Source of the DNA: Embleya hyalina
GTDB taxonomy: Bacteria; Actinomycetota; Actinomycetes; Streptomycetales; Streptomycetaceae
NCBI RefSeq assembly: GCF_003967355.1
Contig: NZ_BIFH01000013.1
Span: 427,870-491,869, forward strand
Reading direction: 5' to 3'
DNA length: 64,000 nucleotides
In this document: one piece after another, positions 8,274-16,545 of the stretch
Position numbering within the stretch: the first letter of the stretch is position 1
Layout of the letters: every line of letters begins with the position of its first letter
Translations under genes and position numbers: made by a program
Notes under the pieces: model-generated
What the model was told of the DNA's origin: nothing
Database searches by the model: none
Seen by the model: only the letters and a program-made list of their open reading frames with translations

Positions 8274-10874
8274 TCAGGACAGGATCTCGACGTATCCGTC
8301 GGTGCCGTGGACGCGGATCCGCTGTCCGTCGCGGATCAGCCGGGTGGCCCGCTCCACACCCACGACCGCCGGCAGGCCGTACTCCCGGGCGATCACCGCG
8401 CCGTGCGTCATCAGGCCGCCCACCTCCGTCACCAGGCCCGTGATCCCGACGAACAGGGGCGACCAGCTGGGGTCGGTGTGGGCCGTGACCAGGATGTCGC
8501 CCGCCTCGAGATCGGCCTCCGCCATGTTCGGGACGACCCGGGCCCGACCCTCGACGGTGCCGGCGGAGACCGGCAGCCCGACCAGGGCATCGGCCGGCAC
8601 GTCGTCGCGGTGGTACGACCCGGTGACGGCCTCGCCGTCCGAGGTGAGCACCCGGGGCGGGGTGAGCGCGTGGTACGACCGGAAGGCGTCCTCGCGCTCC
8701 CGGATGAGCCGGTAGTCCACCCGCTGCGAGCGCACGACGTCGTGGAATTCCCGGAAGGTGAGGTGGAAGGCGTCCTCCCGGTCGGCCAGCACGCCCGCCC
8801 GCACCAGGCGGTCGGCCTCCGCCAGCAGGGCCCGCTTGTAGACGAAGTAGCGGGTGACGATGCCGTACTTCGGGTACTCCCGGTATCCGATGAAGGTGCG
8901 GACCCGGTCGATCATCCGCTTGGTCTCGTCGGCCCTGCGGTCGCCGTCGGGCAGCGCCCGCAGGCGCGCCAGCACGTCCCGTTCCTTCGCCAGCGCCCGC
9001 TGCCGGCCCGCCTCGAAACGCCGTGCGGCGGCGCCCGGTTCGAAGTTCCGCACGTTGTCCAGGAGCACCGGGACGAGTGTGGTGGGACGTTCGCGCCACC
9101 TCGGCCTCGTGATGTCGATCTCGCCGACGCAGCGCATGCCGTATCGGTCGAGGTAGGCCTCCACGGCGTCGCGCGCCTCGGCCCCGCCCGCGAGTTCGGG
9201 CAGTTCGTCCAGGAAGCCGTCGTCCTCGACGCCCCGCAGGTAGGCGACCACCTCCTCGTGCGGGCGGATCACATCGGCGACGTCGAGCAGCGCCAGGCCC
9301 ATCTCGGAGGTGACGTTGCCGGGCGCGGACAGCGTGAGCGTGTCGGCCGCGTTCTTCTCGCCCAGCCACTCCCACAGCTTGTCGTTGAGCCACCACGTGG
9401 CCTCCATCCCCGCCATGATGACCCGAAGACCGAGCGGATCCGCGAGGGCTCGCTTGTGCTCCTCGAAGGCCTCCGCCAGGAAGTCGAACAGCGCCGGTCC
9501 GGACTTGCCCCGGATGTCGCGCCGCAGGGCCTCGACGGACGCCCGGCCGCGCTCGATCAGTTCGGCGACGATGGCCGGATCCGTCTCGATCGGGGTGGGC
9601 CCCGCGTCGACGACCAGCGGCGCCGGGGGACCCGTGTCCGGGAGCGACGGAACGAAGCCGTCGCGCTTCAGGACGGTCTCCAACGCGTCCCTGACCAGCG
9701 GATCACCCCGCCCGACGAGGTCCAGGAAGCCGGTGCGGCTCGCGGGCGAGGCCAGGCGCCGGGTGACGTCGACGAACAACCTCCCGCCGGCGACGTGCAT
9801 CGGGGCCATGGCCGTCAGCTGCCACACGGACAGCCCCAGGGGCTTCATGGGGTCGGTCATCATCTGCCCGTGACCGACCGAGACGTAGACGTGGTTCGCT
9901 CCGTCGTCGCTCTCCGGAATGGGGAACAACGTGGTGATCGGCCGGCTCTGCACGATCCGGAAGCCGTCGTCGTCCAGACACCACTCGATGTCCTGCGGGC
10001 GGCCGAAGTGCGCCTCGATCCGCCGCCCGAGCCGCACCAGATCCACGACCTGCGCGTCCGTCAGGGCCGGCTGCCGCCGTCGGTGCGGGTCGATCGCCAC
10101 CTCCCGCGTGCCGCCGCCCGGCAGGGCGTGGAGGGCGCGCCGCTTGGTGGCGATCGTCCTGGCGACGATCCCGCCGTCGCGCACGGTGAAGACGTCCGGG
10201 TTCACCAGGCCGGAGACCAGCGCCTCGGCCAGGCCCGGGCCGGCGTCGACGGTGGCGACCCTGCGGTTGCCCGTGACGGGATCGGCGGTGAACAGGACGC
10301 CGGCCGCGTGTGGGAAGACCATGCGCTGGACGACCACGGCCATCCGGACCGAACGGTCGTCGATGCCGTTGCGCCGACGGTAGGCCACCGCCCGCTCGGT
10401 GAACAACGAGGCCCAGCACCGGCCGACATGCCGCAGGATCGCCGTCGGCCCGACCACGTTCAGGTACGAGTCCTGTTGGCCGGCGAACGACGCCGTCGGC
10501 AGGTCCTCCGCCGTCGCGCTGGATCGTACGGCGTAGCCGGCCTGCTCGCCGAACCGGGCGAGCGCGCCGGTGATCGCCGTCGCGACGTCGTCCGGAACGG
10601 CGATCTCCTCGATGATCCGGCGAATCTCCGCGCTCAGCGTGCGGATCCCCTCCCGGTCGTCCGGGTTCGAGCGGGACAGCCGGTCCAGTCGATCGTCGAG
10701 CGACGGCGCCTTCGCGACGACCCGCCGGAAGGCGTCGGTGGTCACACAGAAGCCTGCCGGCACCCGGACGCCTTCGATCCCCGACAGCGCGCCCAACTGC
10801 GCGGCCTTGCCGCCGACGACGGCGACCCGTGTCGCGCCGATCCCACCGAGATCCGATACGTAGCGGTCGATCAC
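8274..10874 (-). CDS. rph: Rifampin phosphotransferase / PEP-synthase-like dikinase
   Basis: An 866-residue protein, the length of rifampin phosphotransferases. The N-terminal ATP-grasp (PPDK-N) domain opens VVGGKAAQLGALSGIEGVRV and has AVRSSATAEDLPTASFAGQQ. A middle substrate domain includes VSVGHGQMMTDPMKPLGLS, a stretch typical of Rph rather than housekeeping PEP synthase. The C-terminal swivelling phosphohistidine domain reads GGLMTHGAVIAREYGLPAVV; its His is residue 824, matching the catalytic His at the same place in Listeria Rph. The reaction is ATP + rifamycin + water to AMP + phosphate + C21-phosphorylated rifamycin. GTG 10872-10874 follows GGAGGTATCGC. The RAE 170 bases upstream strongly supports the rifamycin assignment over a metabolic PEP synthase. 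Confidence 0.9.
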   Translation of the reverse strand: MIDRYVSDLGGIGATRVAVVGGKAAQLGALSGIEGVRVPAGFCVTTDAFRRVVAKAPSLDDRLDRLSRSNPDDREGIRTLSAEIRRIIEEIAVPDDVATAITGALARFGEQAGYAVRSSATAEDLPTASFAGQQDSYLNVVGPTAILRHVGRCWASLFTERAVAYRRRNGIDDRSVRMAVVVQRMVFPHAAGVLFTADPVTGNRRVATVDAGPGLAEALVSGLVNPDVFTVRDGGIVARTIATKRRALHALPGGGTREVAIDPHRRRQPALTDAQVVDLVRLGRRIEAHFGRPQDIEWCLDDDGFRIVQSRPITTLFPIPESDDGANHVYVSVGHGQMMTDPMKPLGLSVWQLTAMAPMHVAGGRLFVDVTRRLASPASRTGFLDLVGRGDPLVRDALETVLKRDGFVPSLPDTGPPAPLVVDAGPTPIETDPAIVAELIERGRASVEALRRDIRGKSGPALFDFLAEAFEEHKRALADPLGLRVIMAGMEATWWLNDKLWEWLGEKNAADTLTLSAPGNVTSEMGLALLDVADVIRPHEEVVAYLRGVEDDGFLDELPELAGGAEARDAVEAYLDRYGMRCVGEIDITRPRWRERPTTLVPVLLDNVRNFEPGAAARRFEAGRQRALAKERDVLARLRALPDGDRRADETKRMIDRVRTFIGYREYPKYGIVTRYFVYKRALLAEADRLVRAGVLADREDAFHLTFREFHDVVRSQRVDYRLIREREDAFRSYHALTPPRVLTSDGEAVTGSYHRDDVPADALVGLPVSAGTVEGRARVVPNMAEADLEAGDILVTAHTDPSWSPLFVGITGLVTEVGGLMTHGAVIAREYGLPAVVGVERATRLIRDGQRIRVHGTDGYVEILS

Positions 10875-11043
10875 CGCGATACCTCCGAGACGGTCCTGCT
10901 CCGGTGCCGCACCGCACCGATCGATCGCATCACCGGTGCCGCCGGTTGCGCCGAACCTGTTGTCGGGCACGTCCTCATCCCTCGTCGTCGTCCTTCCCGT
11001 TTCCGCGGGCAGTGGCCACGGCCGACGATTCTGCGCCTCGACC

Positions 11044-11063
11044 GGGGCCTTGCCGCAAGCCCC
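11044..11063 (-). promoter_or_regulatory. Rifamycin-associated element (RAE)
   Basis: Read on the minus strand this is GGGGCTTGCGGCAAGGCCCC, the sequence I recall as the published consensus of the RAE, an inverted repeat found upstream of rifamycin-inactivation and -protection genes in actinomycetes. It lies in the divergent space between the rph-type gene (170 bases away) and the Nudix gene (90 bases away). It is the only copy I found in the window. The near-palindrome places a TTGC(G/C)G -35-like hexamer in each direction. What binds it is not visible from sequence. Confidence 0.88.
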
Positions 11064-11078
11064 CGGGTGCGCTATAAG
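11050..11078 (+). promoter_or_regulatory. Putative promoter of the Nudix gene, -35 inside the RAE
   Basis: TTGCCG at 11050-11055 and TATAAG at 11073-11078 are separated by 17 bases, a good vegetative-type promoter pointing to the Nudix gene. Transcription would begin near 11085, giving a leader of about 70 bases. The -35 hexamer is part of the RAE, so the Nudix gene may share rifamycin control with rph. In the other direction TTGCGG (11058 to 11053) is followed after 19 bases by CAGAAT (11033 to 11028), a weaker candidate for rph. Confidence 0.5.
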
Positions 11079-11153
11079 TTGAGAGAGGCAGGGAGAGGAA
11101 TCTCCTTGCCTTCGCCTTTTTTCCGGCCACGTCGACTCATTACGTTTGCCGGC

Positions 11154-11663
11154 ATGAGCCATCCCCTCCCTCCCGCCGAGTACTACGCCGGCCTGCCCCG
11201 CCACATCGGCAGCGCCGGCGCGATCCTGCACGCCCCCGAGGGCCGAATCCTCCTGGTCGAACCCGTGTACGGCGACGGCCACTGGGAGATCCCCGGCGGC
11301 GCCATGGACCACGGCGAATTCCCCTGGGACACCGCCCGCCGCGAGGTCCGGGAGGAACTGGGCCTCGACCTCCACCCGGGGCGCCTCCTGGTCGTCGACT
11401 GGATGCCGGCGCGGGCCGACGGACGGCCCGCCCTGGCGAATCACCTCTTCGACGGCGGACCCGTCACCGAGGCCGAGGCGCGTGCGCGTATCCGCCTGGC
11501 CGGCGACGAACTCGCGGCTTGGCGCCTGGCGCACCCCGCCGAATGGGACACCCTGATGGCTCCCCACATGGCCCGTCGGCTGCGGGCGTGCGCCGCGGCA
11601 CTGGCCGACGGGACCACCGCCTATCTGCATCAGGGCACCGCCCCCGACGTGCGCCCGCGTTGA
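11154..11663 (+). CDS. Nudix hydrolase
   Basis: 169 residues with a complete Nudix box: the glycine, glutamate and REVREELGLDL parts lie in GGAMDHGEFPWDTARREVRE and what follows, matching GX5EX7REUXEEXGU. The family hydrolyses nucleoside diphosphates linked to another moiety (oxidised nucleotides, ADP-ribose, NADH, nucleotide sugars) with Mg2+. Substrate-specific motifs are not obvious. ATG 11154-11156 starts a protein of normal single-domain length; the ribosome site is weak. It is divergent from rph and its probable promoter overlaps the RAE, so a link to rifamycin stress is possible, but it may simply be a neighbour with an independent sanitising role. Confidence 0.88.
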   Translation: MSHPLPPAEYYAGLPRHIGSAGAILHAPEGRILLVEPVYGDGHWEIPGGAMDHGEFPWDTARREVREELGLDLHPGRLLVVDWMPARADGRPALANHLFDGGPVTEAEARARIRLAGDELAAWRLAHPAEWDTLMAPHMARRLRACAAALADGTTAYLHQGTAPDVRPR

Positions 11664-11916
11664 TCCGGGGTGCCTCGGGCGGCGACTTCGTGGCGGAACT
11701 GTCACAGGGGCGGGGCGAGGCGGTGACATTTCGTCCGTGTGCAAAGGGCGTTCGTATGCTGGCCCGGTGATGCCGGACCGCTGTCGGGGTACATGGCCGA
11801 CCGATTGTCACGCCATCGTGCTCCGGTACGCGCACGTCCGAGGATGTCGGGGAACGGCGATGGTCCGCTCCGGGACATCGACACGCATCCGGACAGCGAC
11901 CTGAGGAGTCCTTTCC

Positions 11917-12906
11917 TTGAGCACCCATCTTCGACGCGACACTCGCCCACGAAACGTACTGGCCCTGGTGACCGCACTGTTCGGGATCATCGGTGCCACC
12001 CTGCTCGGCACGACCCCGGCGGCGGCGGCCGATCAGCGTCAGGCGATCTACGCCATCGCACACCGCGTGGACACCCTCGACGGCGTGGACTTCGCCATCA
12101 ACCACGGTGCCAACGCCATCGAGATCGACGTCTGCGCCTGGTGGCAGCCGAACGAATGGCGGGCCTGGCACGACTGTTCCTCCGCCGGGGACAACCGGTA
12201 CGGACCCAGCTTCGACAGCATGATCGACCGCATCCTCGACAACGCCAACCGCGGACGCCGACTGGCGCTGGTGTGGCTGGACATCAAGGACCCGAACTAC
12301 TGCGGGGAGGCCCCGAACCGCACCTGCAGCGTCGCCGGACTGCGGGACAAGGCGCAGCGGTTGACGAACGCCGGGATCCAGGTGCTCTACGGCTTCTACG
12401 AGTACCACGGCGGCAACACCCCCGACGTCGGCGGCAGGGGTTGGCAGAGCCTGGAGAACCGGCTCGGCAAGTTGGAGGGCATCACCACGACCGGGAGCCG
12501 GGACCGGGTCCGCGACGCCTTCAACCGGTCCGGATCCGGGTTCCCGAACGGTCGCCGCGTGATGGACTACGGCGACAGCGACATCACCAACGGGTTCGGC
12601 AACTGCACGGAACCCACCTGGAACACGTGCGCGGAGCTGAAGAAGGGCGCCGCCGACCGCGCGGCGGGACAACTCGCGGCGACGCTGTCCTGGACGACCA
12701 CCTACAACGACCCGTGGTACATCGACAAGCTGCTCGGTGACGCGCGCGTGGACGGGATCATCGCGGGCTACGGGGCGTTCACCGGAGTGCGCGACTACGA
12801 CAACAGCTGGCAGTGCGCCAACGCGATCAACCTCATCCGCGACTGGGTGAACCGCCACAGCGGCACACATCGGATGGCCACCAGCGCCGACCGCATGTTC
12901 CGGTAG
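11917..12906 (+). CDS. Secreted sphingomyelinase D / phospholipase D-like enzyme (GDPD fold)
   Basis: 329 residues starting at TTG 11917-11919 after GAGGAG. A hydrophobic signal peptide ends near TTPAAAADQ (residue ~39), so the enzyme is exported. The mature part resembles spider and fungal SMase D toxins. IAHRVDTLDG supplies the first catalytic His, GANAIEIDVCAW the Glu and Asp that hold Mg2+, and RAWHDC the second His. LVWLDIKDP provides the further Asp and Lys, with a Trp in LSWTTTYND. Members of this family cleave the head group of sphingomyelin or lysophospholipids, often by transphosphatidylation to a cyclic phosphate. Five or more Cys suggest disulfides outside the cell. The substrate in a soil bacterium is not known. 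It stands alone, with a terminator after it. Confidence 0.82.
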   Translation: MSTHLRRDTRPRNVLALVTALFGIIGATLLGTTPAAAADQRQAIYAIAHRVDTLDGVDFAINHGANAIEIDVCAWWQPNEWRAWHDCSSAGDNRYGPSFDSMIDRILDNANRGRRLALVWLDIKDPNYCGEAPNRTCSVAGLRDKAQRLTNAGIQVLYGFYEYHGGNTPDVGGRGWQSLENRLGKLEGITTTGSRDRVRDAFNRSGSGFPNGRRVMDYGDSDITNGFGNCTEPTWNTCAELKKGAADRAAGQLAATLSWTTTYNDPWYIDKLLGDARVDGIIAGYGAFTGVRDYDNSWQCANAINLIRDWVNRHSGTHRMATSADRMFR

Positions 12907-12910
12907 CGGA

Positions 12911-12982
12911 CGCACCGTTCGGTGCGGGGGCGTGGCGTTCGAGCCCTCGCGGGCCGTCGGCCGGGATTCCGGCCGGCGGCCC
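12911..12982. terminator. Convergent terminator region (two hairpins)
   Basis: CGCACCG-TT-CGGTGCG (12911-12926) lies directly after the phospholipase stop. A second stem, GGGCCGTCGGCCGG / CCGGCCGGCGGCCC (12951-12982, loop GATT, one mismatch), follows. They sit between two convergent genes and can serve the phospholipase gene from the left and the MDR oxidoreductase from the right. Confidence 0.65.
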
Positions 12983-13021
12983 CGGTCGGGGTCGCCCTCG
13001 GCACCGATACCCGCGCCCGGG

Positions 13022-13996
13022 TCACATCGCGATGACGACCTTCGCGCGGGCGTGTTCCACTTCGAGCCGGCGGATGGCCTCGGGGGCTTCGCCGAAGGAG
13101 TAGACCCGCTCGATGCTCGCCGTGATCCGGCCCGAACCGGCAAGCTCGGCAAGGGCGTTCAGATTCTCCCGAGTCGGCTTGGCGGTCAGCACCAGCACCC
13201 GTCCGCGGCCGAATCGCGACGCCAGCCGCCCCCTGAGGAGCAGACCCATCGGGCCGACCAGGCTGCCGCCCTCGGACGTCCCGCCGCCGGAGAGCACGAG
13301 GGCTCCCTCCGGGGCCAGCACCCGCCGGCAGTCCGCCAGGGTCCGGTTTCCCACCAGGTCGAACACCACGTCGTAGCGCACGTCGGTCCCGGCGAAGTCC
13401 GTTCGGGTGTAGTCGACCACGTGGTCCGCGCCGAGCGACTCGACCAGGGACACGTTCCGGGTGCTGCACACGCCGGTGACCTCCGCGCCGAACGCCTTGG
13501 CCATCTGTACCGCGAACGTGCCCACGCCGCCGGACGCGCCGTTGATCAGGACCCGGTGTCCCGGCCGTACCCCGGCCAGATCCCGCAGGCCCATCAGCGC
13601 GGTGTACCCGGCCAGGGGCAACGCGGCGGCCTGTTCGAAGGTCAGGTCGGCCGGCTTCGGCCCCACCGTGTCCTCGGGCGCGGCGACGTATTCCGCGAAG
13701 GTGCCCTCCGCCTCGCCGAACACCTCGTCGCCGGGGGCGAACCGGCGCACGTTCGTGCCGACCGCCTCGACCACACCCGCGAAGTCCGTGCCCCGGATCC
13801 GCGTCCTGGGCCTGGTCGGCCCGAAGACGAGTCGGGCGAGGTACGGGTCGCCCCGCATGATGTGCCAGTCGCGCGCGTTGACCGACGCCGCCCGGACCCG
13901 GACCAGGACCCGGTTCGCGCCGACCGTCGGCGTGTCCACCTCCTCGACGCGCAGTACGTCGGGTGAGCCGTACCGGTCCTGGACGATCGCCTGCAT
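13022..13996 (-). CDS. MDR-family NAD(P)-dependent oxidoreductase (quinone oxidoreductase-like)
   Basis: 324 residues, a normal length for the zinc-free medium-chain dehydrogenase group. GroES-like N-terminus: MQAIVQDRYGSPDVLRVEEV. NADP-binding loop: VLINGASGGVGTFAVQMAKA. There are no structural-zinc cysteines and the catalytic Cys/His zinc ligands are missing, which places it with quinone oxidoreductases and related enoyl reductases. ATG 13994-13996 is preceded by GGAGATTCCC. Expected activity is NAD(P)H-dependent reduction of quinones or enones in the cytoplasm. Divergent from the cyclophilin gene with 196 bases between; no linked pathway, so probably a stand-alone stress or detoxification enzyme. 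Confidence 0.9.
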   Translation of the reverse strand: MQAIVQDRYGSPDVLRVEEVDTPTVGANRVLVRVRAASVNARDWHIMRGDPYLARLVFGPTRPRTRIRGTDFAGVVEAVGTNVRRFAPGDEVFGEAEGTFAEYVAAPEDTVGPKPADLTFEQAAALPLAGYTALMGLRDLAGVRPGHRVLINGASGGVGTFAVQMAKAFGAEVTGVCSTRNVSLVESLGADHVVDYTRTDFAGTDVRYDVVFDLVGNRTLADCRRVLAPEGALVLSGGGTSEGGSLVGPMGLLLRGRLASRFGRGRVLVLTAKPTRENLNALAELAGSGRITASIERVYSFGEAPEAIRRLEVEHARAKVVIAM

Positions 13997-14192
13997 GGGA
14001 ATCTCCGTCCCCCGCGATGGGTGCCGGACGCACCGCCCGGCGCAAGACGACGCTAGGGGAGCGAAGTCGGCGCCGGTATCGGGGACTTCCCTTAGTGGGC
14101 CGCATCGCCCGGACCGGGCCGCGCCCGGCGGACGGCGCGCGTGGGCGGCGTCGGTACACGACGGCGGGTTCGGCACTGCGTACGATGGCCGA

Positions 14193-14684
14193 ATGATCAC
14201 AGTGCTGCTGCGGACCTCAAGCGGGGACATCACCCTGGAGCTCGACGAGTCGAAGGCTCCGAAGTCGGTGGCGAATTTCGTCGACTACGTCAAGGCCGGT
14301 CACTACGACGGCACCATCTTCCACCGGGTGATCCCGGGCTTCATGATCCAGGGCGGCGGCCTGACCGCGGACATGGAGCGGAAGCCGGCGCCGAACCTGG
14401 TGGAGAACGAGGCCAAGAACGGTCTGCGCAACGACAAGTACACGGTGGCGATGGCGCGGACGTCCGATCCGCACTCGGCCAGTGCGCAGTTCTTCGTCAA
14501 CGCGGCGGCCAACGAGTTCCTCGATTATCCGGGCCAGGACGGCTGGGGCTACGCGGTGTTCGGCAAGGTCGTGGACGGCAAGGACGTGGTGGACGCCATC
14601 GAGGGCGTGCCCACCACGTCGAGGAACGGCAGTCGCGACGTGCCGGTGGAGCCGGTGACGATCGTGTCGGCGCGACTGGTCTGA
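14193..14684 (+). CDS. Cyclophilin-type peptidyl-prolyl cis-trans isomerase
   Basis: 163 residues, cytoplasmic, no signal peptide. The active-site block DGTIFHRVIPGFMIQGGG contains the catalytic Arg, and ASAQFFVNAAANEFLD and GWGYAVFGKVVDG complete the barrel. The set of motifs is that of the short PpiB-type cyclophilins. It accelerates Xaa-Pro isomerisation during protein folding. ATG 14193-14195. Its last 136 bases are overlapped, tail to tail, by the AraC-family gene on the other strand, so transcription of either could affect the other. Housekeeping-type gene. Confidence 0.95.
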   Translation: MITVLLRTSSGDITLELDESKAPKSVANFVDYVKAGHYDGTIFHRVIPGFMIQGGGLTADMERKPAPNLVENEAKNGLRNDKYTVAMARTSDPHSASAQFFVNAAANEFLDYPGQDGWGYAVFGKVVDGKDVVDAIEGVPTTSRNGSRDVPVEPVTIVSARLV

Positions 14685-15730
14685 CCCGTGCGTACGGCGC
14701 CCGGCCGCTCGGGTGTGCGGGCCACGAGCGCGCCGGGCGCGGTCGCCTCCCCGACCGGGCGGCGGATGTGACCCGGGGTGGTGCCGAAGTGTTCGCGGAA
14801 GACCCTGGTGAAGTGGGACTGGCTGGAGAAGCCCCATCGATGCGCCACGTCGGCGACGGTGGGTGCGGGTGAGGCCGGATCGACGAGTTGGGCGCGGGCC
14901 GATTCGAGGCGCCGGGTCAGGATGTACCGCGCGGGTGTGTCGCCCTCGGCGGTGAAGATCCGGCTCAGGTGGCGTACGGAGATCCCCAGCGCGCCCGCGA
15001 CCCGTCCGGTGTCCAGGCGTGGATCGTGCAGGTGGCGCTCGATGTGGCGCTTCGCGAGCGCCAGTCGCGCGGCTCGGGTCGAGGAGGAGCCCGCCGACGG
15101 GTCGTCGACGCCGGCCGACCGCTCGGCGGTGAGCAGTCGGAGCAGGCCGAGCACGGTGTCCCGGGCCGCGAGCGCGTCGGTGGTGTGCGGTTCGCGGGCC
15201 AGGTCCAGAAGCACCGAGCGCAGTGTCGCGGTGTTCCCGGCTTCGCGCGCCGCGCCGCGGCCGAAACGGGTCGGCGCCGAGACTGCGGATCCCGGGCAGT
15301 GTTCGGTGAACAGTTCGCGGGGGATGTCCACGAGCAACTGCCGCATCACCGACGAGAATCCGAACAGATAGGGCTGCCTGGTGTCGTACAGGAGCAGGTC
15401 GCCCGGGGCGACGCGCACACTGCCGTGCCGGTGATAGAAGACGCCGTCACCGGCGAGCAGCAGACTCGCGAAGACGGAGTCCTTCGGGAGCGCCCGACAG
15501 GTCGCCGGGGGCCGTTCGATGACATGCTCGTTGCCCGCGATGTCGGCCATCCGCAATTCCGCGAACCGTACGTTGACCTGGGTCGCGAGCAGGCCCTCCT
15601 CGGCGTAGGAGGAGCAGGTCAGACCGACGAGGGCCCGCGAGTTGTAGTCCTCCCACAGGCTCTCGCGGTCGGCGGGCGCGACGGAGCGCGTCGAGACGCG
15701 GGAGGTCACCGCGGCGGTTCGGTCGGCCAT
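14549..15730 (-). CDS. AraC-family transcriptional regulator
   Basis: 393 residues. The N-terminal half is a cupin-like sensor of the AraC_binding_2 type (HRHGSVRVAPGDLLLYDTRQ). Two C-terminal helix-turn-helix motifs follow: GRVAGALGISVRHLSRIF and VADVAHRWGFSSQSHFTRVF, ending FREHFGTTPGHIRR as usual. About 60 further residues, rich in Thr, Ser, Gly and Arg, continue past the normal end into sequence antisense to the cyclophilin gene; they look like incidental read-through. ATG 15728-15730 follows a GAGGAGACC-type site. It lies 74 bases downstream of the cupin dioxygenase gene on the same strand, so both are probably one operon and it may control that enzyme in response to an aromatic substrate. 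Confidence 0.92.
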   Translation of the reverse strand: MADRTAAVTSRVSTRSVAPADRESLWEDYNSRALVGLTCSSYAEEGLLATQVNVRFAELRMADIAGNEHVIERPPATCRALPKDSVFASLLLAGDGVFYHRHGSVRVAPGDLLLYDTRQPYLFGFSSVMRQLLVDIPRELFTEHCPGSAVSAPTRFGRGAAREAGNTATLRSVLLDLAREPHTTDALAARDTVLGLLRLLTAERSAGVDDPSAGSSSTRAARLALAKRHIERHLHDPRLDTGRVAGALGISVRHLSRIFTAEGDTPARYILTRRLESARAQLVDPASPAPTVADVAHRWGFSSQSHFTRVFREHFGTTPGHIRRPVGEATAPGALVARTPERPGAVRTGQTSRADTIVTGSTGTSRLPFLDVVGTPSMASTTSLPSTTLPNTA

Positions 15731-15804
15731 GTCGGTCTCCTCGCGGTGGTCCTCACCGAGCGCGGATCGAGTCCGGGCACGGCCAGGATCGTACGCCGCG
15801 GGGC

Positions 15805-16338
15805 TCAGCGGAAGAGCGCGTCGACGTATTCGGCGCCCAGGCCCACCTTCGTGTAGTGCCGACGGCACAGGGCGATGTAGTCGTGGACGTCGAAGTAGCC
15901 GGTGGCTTCGCCGTTCTCGTCCAGCCAGACGAGCGGGCCCTTGACGATGAACATGGTCTTCATCGGTTCGTCGCTCTCGTAGGCCACGAGCGTGTGGCCC
16001 TCGCCCGGGGCCTCGTACACGAAGTCGCCGGCGGAGGCCGTCCACGGGCGTTCCAGGTAGCCCCACTTGCCCGAGATGGTGTACGCGAACACCTCGTGCG
16101 GGTGGTAGTGCCGGTTGACCAGGCCGGCCTCCTTGGCGCGCAGGATGTCGCACCAGGAGTTGTCCTTGACGTTGATCCACAGCGGGCGGGACCCGACCGT
16201 CTCGGTGAACGGCGCGTAGTAACGATCGTCGTCGGTGGCGACCTGGGGCAGGTAGACCTCCGGGAGGGCGTCCGGCTTGAACGAGTTCTCGATCGGCCTG
16301 AGTCCCTTCCAGAACTCGCCGCGGGGGGCCTCTGGCAT
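15805..16338 (-). CDS. Cupin dioxygenase, 2,4'-dihydroxyacetophenone dioxygenase-like
   Basis: 177 residues, equal to the usual length of 2,4'-dihydroxyacetophenone dioxygenase. The metal site is in LVNRHYHPHEVFAYTISGKW (His-x-His and Glu) with a further His in EAPGEGHTLVAYE. The N-terminal PEVYLPQVATDDDRYYAPF and WCDILRAKEAG fit that family. Known members cleave the carbon-carbon bond of a hydroxyacetophenone with Fe(II) and oxygen, giving an aromatic acid and formate. ATG 16336-16338 has only a weak ribosome site; an in-frame TTG four codons upstream is the alternative. It is cotranscribed with the AraC regulator. The exact substrate is open because this cupin group also holds uncharacterised isomerases and oxygenases. 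Confidence 0.78.
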   Translation of the reverse strand: MPEAPRGEFWKGLRPIENSFKPDALPEVYLPQVATDDDRYYAPFTETVGSRPLWINVKDNSWCDILRAKEAGLVNRHYHPHEVFAYTISGKWGYLERPWTASAGDFVYEAPGEGHTLVAYESDEPMKTMFIVKGPLVWLDENGEATGYFDVHDYIALCRRHYTKVGLGAEYVDALFR

Positions 16339-16545
16339 CTCGGTGTCCAATCGTGGAGCGACGGGTGGCGCGGGGTGGGGCGCGTGGCACGAGTGAACTC
16401 GGACCGCGGCGGGGCGTCTTTCCGATTTCGGACCTGCGCGCCGGCCGATTCGGGACATCGGCACGGGCCGACGTGCACACGGCGACGCGCCGGACGGGGG
16501 TCGAGCCCACCCGTCCGGCGCCCGGTCGCGCGACTGTTCGGACGA

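Noticed and set aside
8205..11663. Very long open frame on the plus strand opposite the rph-type gene, joined in frame to the Nudix gene.
   Set aside because: It is antisense to a well-supported protein, rich in Arg/Gly/Pro/Ala, has no family motifs before the Nudix part, and arises from high GC. Only the Nudix part from 11154 is real.
12911..12926. Short palindrome CGCACCG-TT-CGGTGCG considered as an operator.
   Set aside because: It lies directly after a stop codon between convergent genes, so a terminator role is simpler.
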